64,000 nucleotides of DNA, taken from positions 64,191 through 128,190 of the forward strand of contig NZ_VICC01000001.1 of NCBI RefSeq assembly GCF_006546825.1, in the 5' to 3' direction. This document shows positions 63,909 to 64,000 of the stretch, piece by piece. Source of the DNA: Actinomyces oris (GTDB lineage: Bacteria > Actinomycetota > Actinomycetes > Actinomycetales > Actinomycetaceae). The first letter of the stretch is position 1. Each line of letters begins with the position of its first letter. The position numbers were made by a program, and so were the translations under genes. The notes under the pieces were generated by a model that was not told the DNA's origin, did not search any database, and was given only the letters and a program-made list of their open reading frames with translations.

Positions 63909-64000
63909 ATGACTCGCACCGGGCCGCAGGGCCACACGCAGCCCCCGCAGACCGACCCCATCAGGGCGCTGCTCGCCTCGCCGCCGGACCTGCCTGTGGT
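63909..64000 (+). CDS. 5' end of a gene cut by the window edge
   Basis: An open frame from ATG 63909 runs to the edge: MTRTGPQGHTQPPQTDPIRA then LLASPPDLPV. The start follows CACAATCGGGGC without a clear ribosome site. The reading DPIRALLASPPDLPV would suit the N-terminus of an HrpB-type helicase, but thirty residues do not prove it. Confidence 0.4.
   Translation, partial: MTRTGPQGHTQPPQTDPIRALLASPPDLPV

Overview
The window is high-GC DNA from an actinomycete, most likely a member of the Actinomycetaceae (Actinomyces-like). This is inferred from GC-rich third codon positions, GTG starts, a coproporphyrin-type haem pathway with HemQ (ChdC), actinobacterial families (septum-formation lipoproteins, LytR C-terminal domain proteins, a long DnaX) and DtxR-like iron boxes. 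No database search was possible, so family names come from motifs read by eye.

Layout. 1-6.9 kb: a small PspC protein, then two very similar feoA-feoB ferrous-iron transport operons flanking a NifU-like Fe-S scaffold gene. 7-16.4 kb: an accessory region with a Nudix hydrolase, a VOC protein, an isochorismatase-family enzyme divergent from a GlxA-type AraC regulator, two PIN-domain toxin-antitoxin pairs, a GH13 glycosidase, a TetR regulator, Dps, a tiny self-contained gene, a lipoprotein, and the remains of a second dps joined to an IS1634-like transposase fragment. 16.5-29 kb: a nearly complete haem cluster, hemQ-hemH-hemA on the minus strand divergent from hemE-hemG-hemC-hemD-hemB-hemL. These genes run from glutamyl-tRNA to coproheme and haem by the coproporphyrin route; several operator-like palindromes lie in its intergenic regions. 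29-37 kb: a zinc-type macrodomain protein, thioredoxin, a Fic-domain protein lying between two copies of a duplicated membrane-protein gene, a potassium channel, and a membrane gene preceded by a decayed fragment. 37-47.4 kb: housekeeping genes asd-lysC, an ABC-2 exporter, recR-dnaX, a beta carbonic anhydrase, the SRP RNA and tRNA-Ser(GGA). 47.4-64 kb: cell-envelope lipoproteins, TetR, a uracil permease with a possible PyrR-type leader, tandem proline/glutamine-rich membrane proteins, two glutamine-amidotransferase-like paralogues (one without its catalytic residues), a degenerate purine-phosphorylase-like protein, and a small XRE-regulated membrane module.

The most striking non-coding signal is at least three families of dispersed palindromic intergenic repeats. 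Family C is a structured element of about 100-160 bp (nine copies), family A a hairpin around a conserved GC-rich loop (four copies), and family B a GCCGGGCA/TGCCCGGC hairpin found 3' of genes (three copies). Family C copies bracket the duplication around the fic gene, so they may have mediated rearrangement. Iron acquisition (feo), iron storage (dps), Fe-S assembly (nfu-like) and haem synthesis lie within 29 kb; some of their upstream regions carry half-sites resembling DtxR/IdeR boxes.
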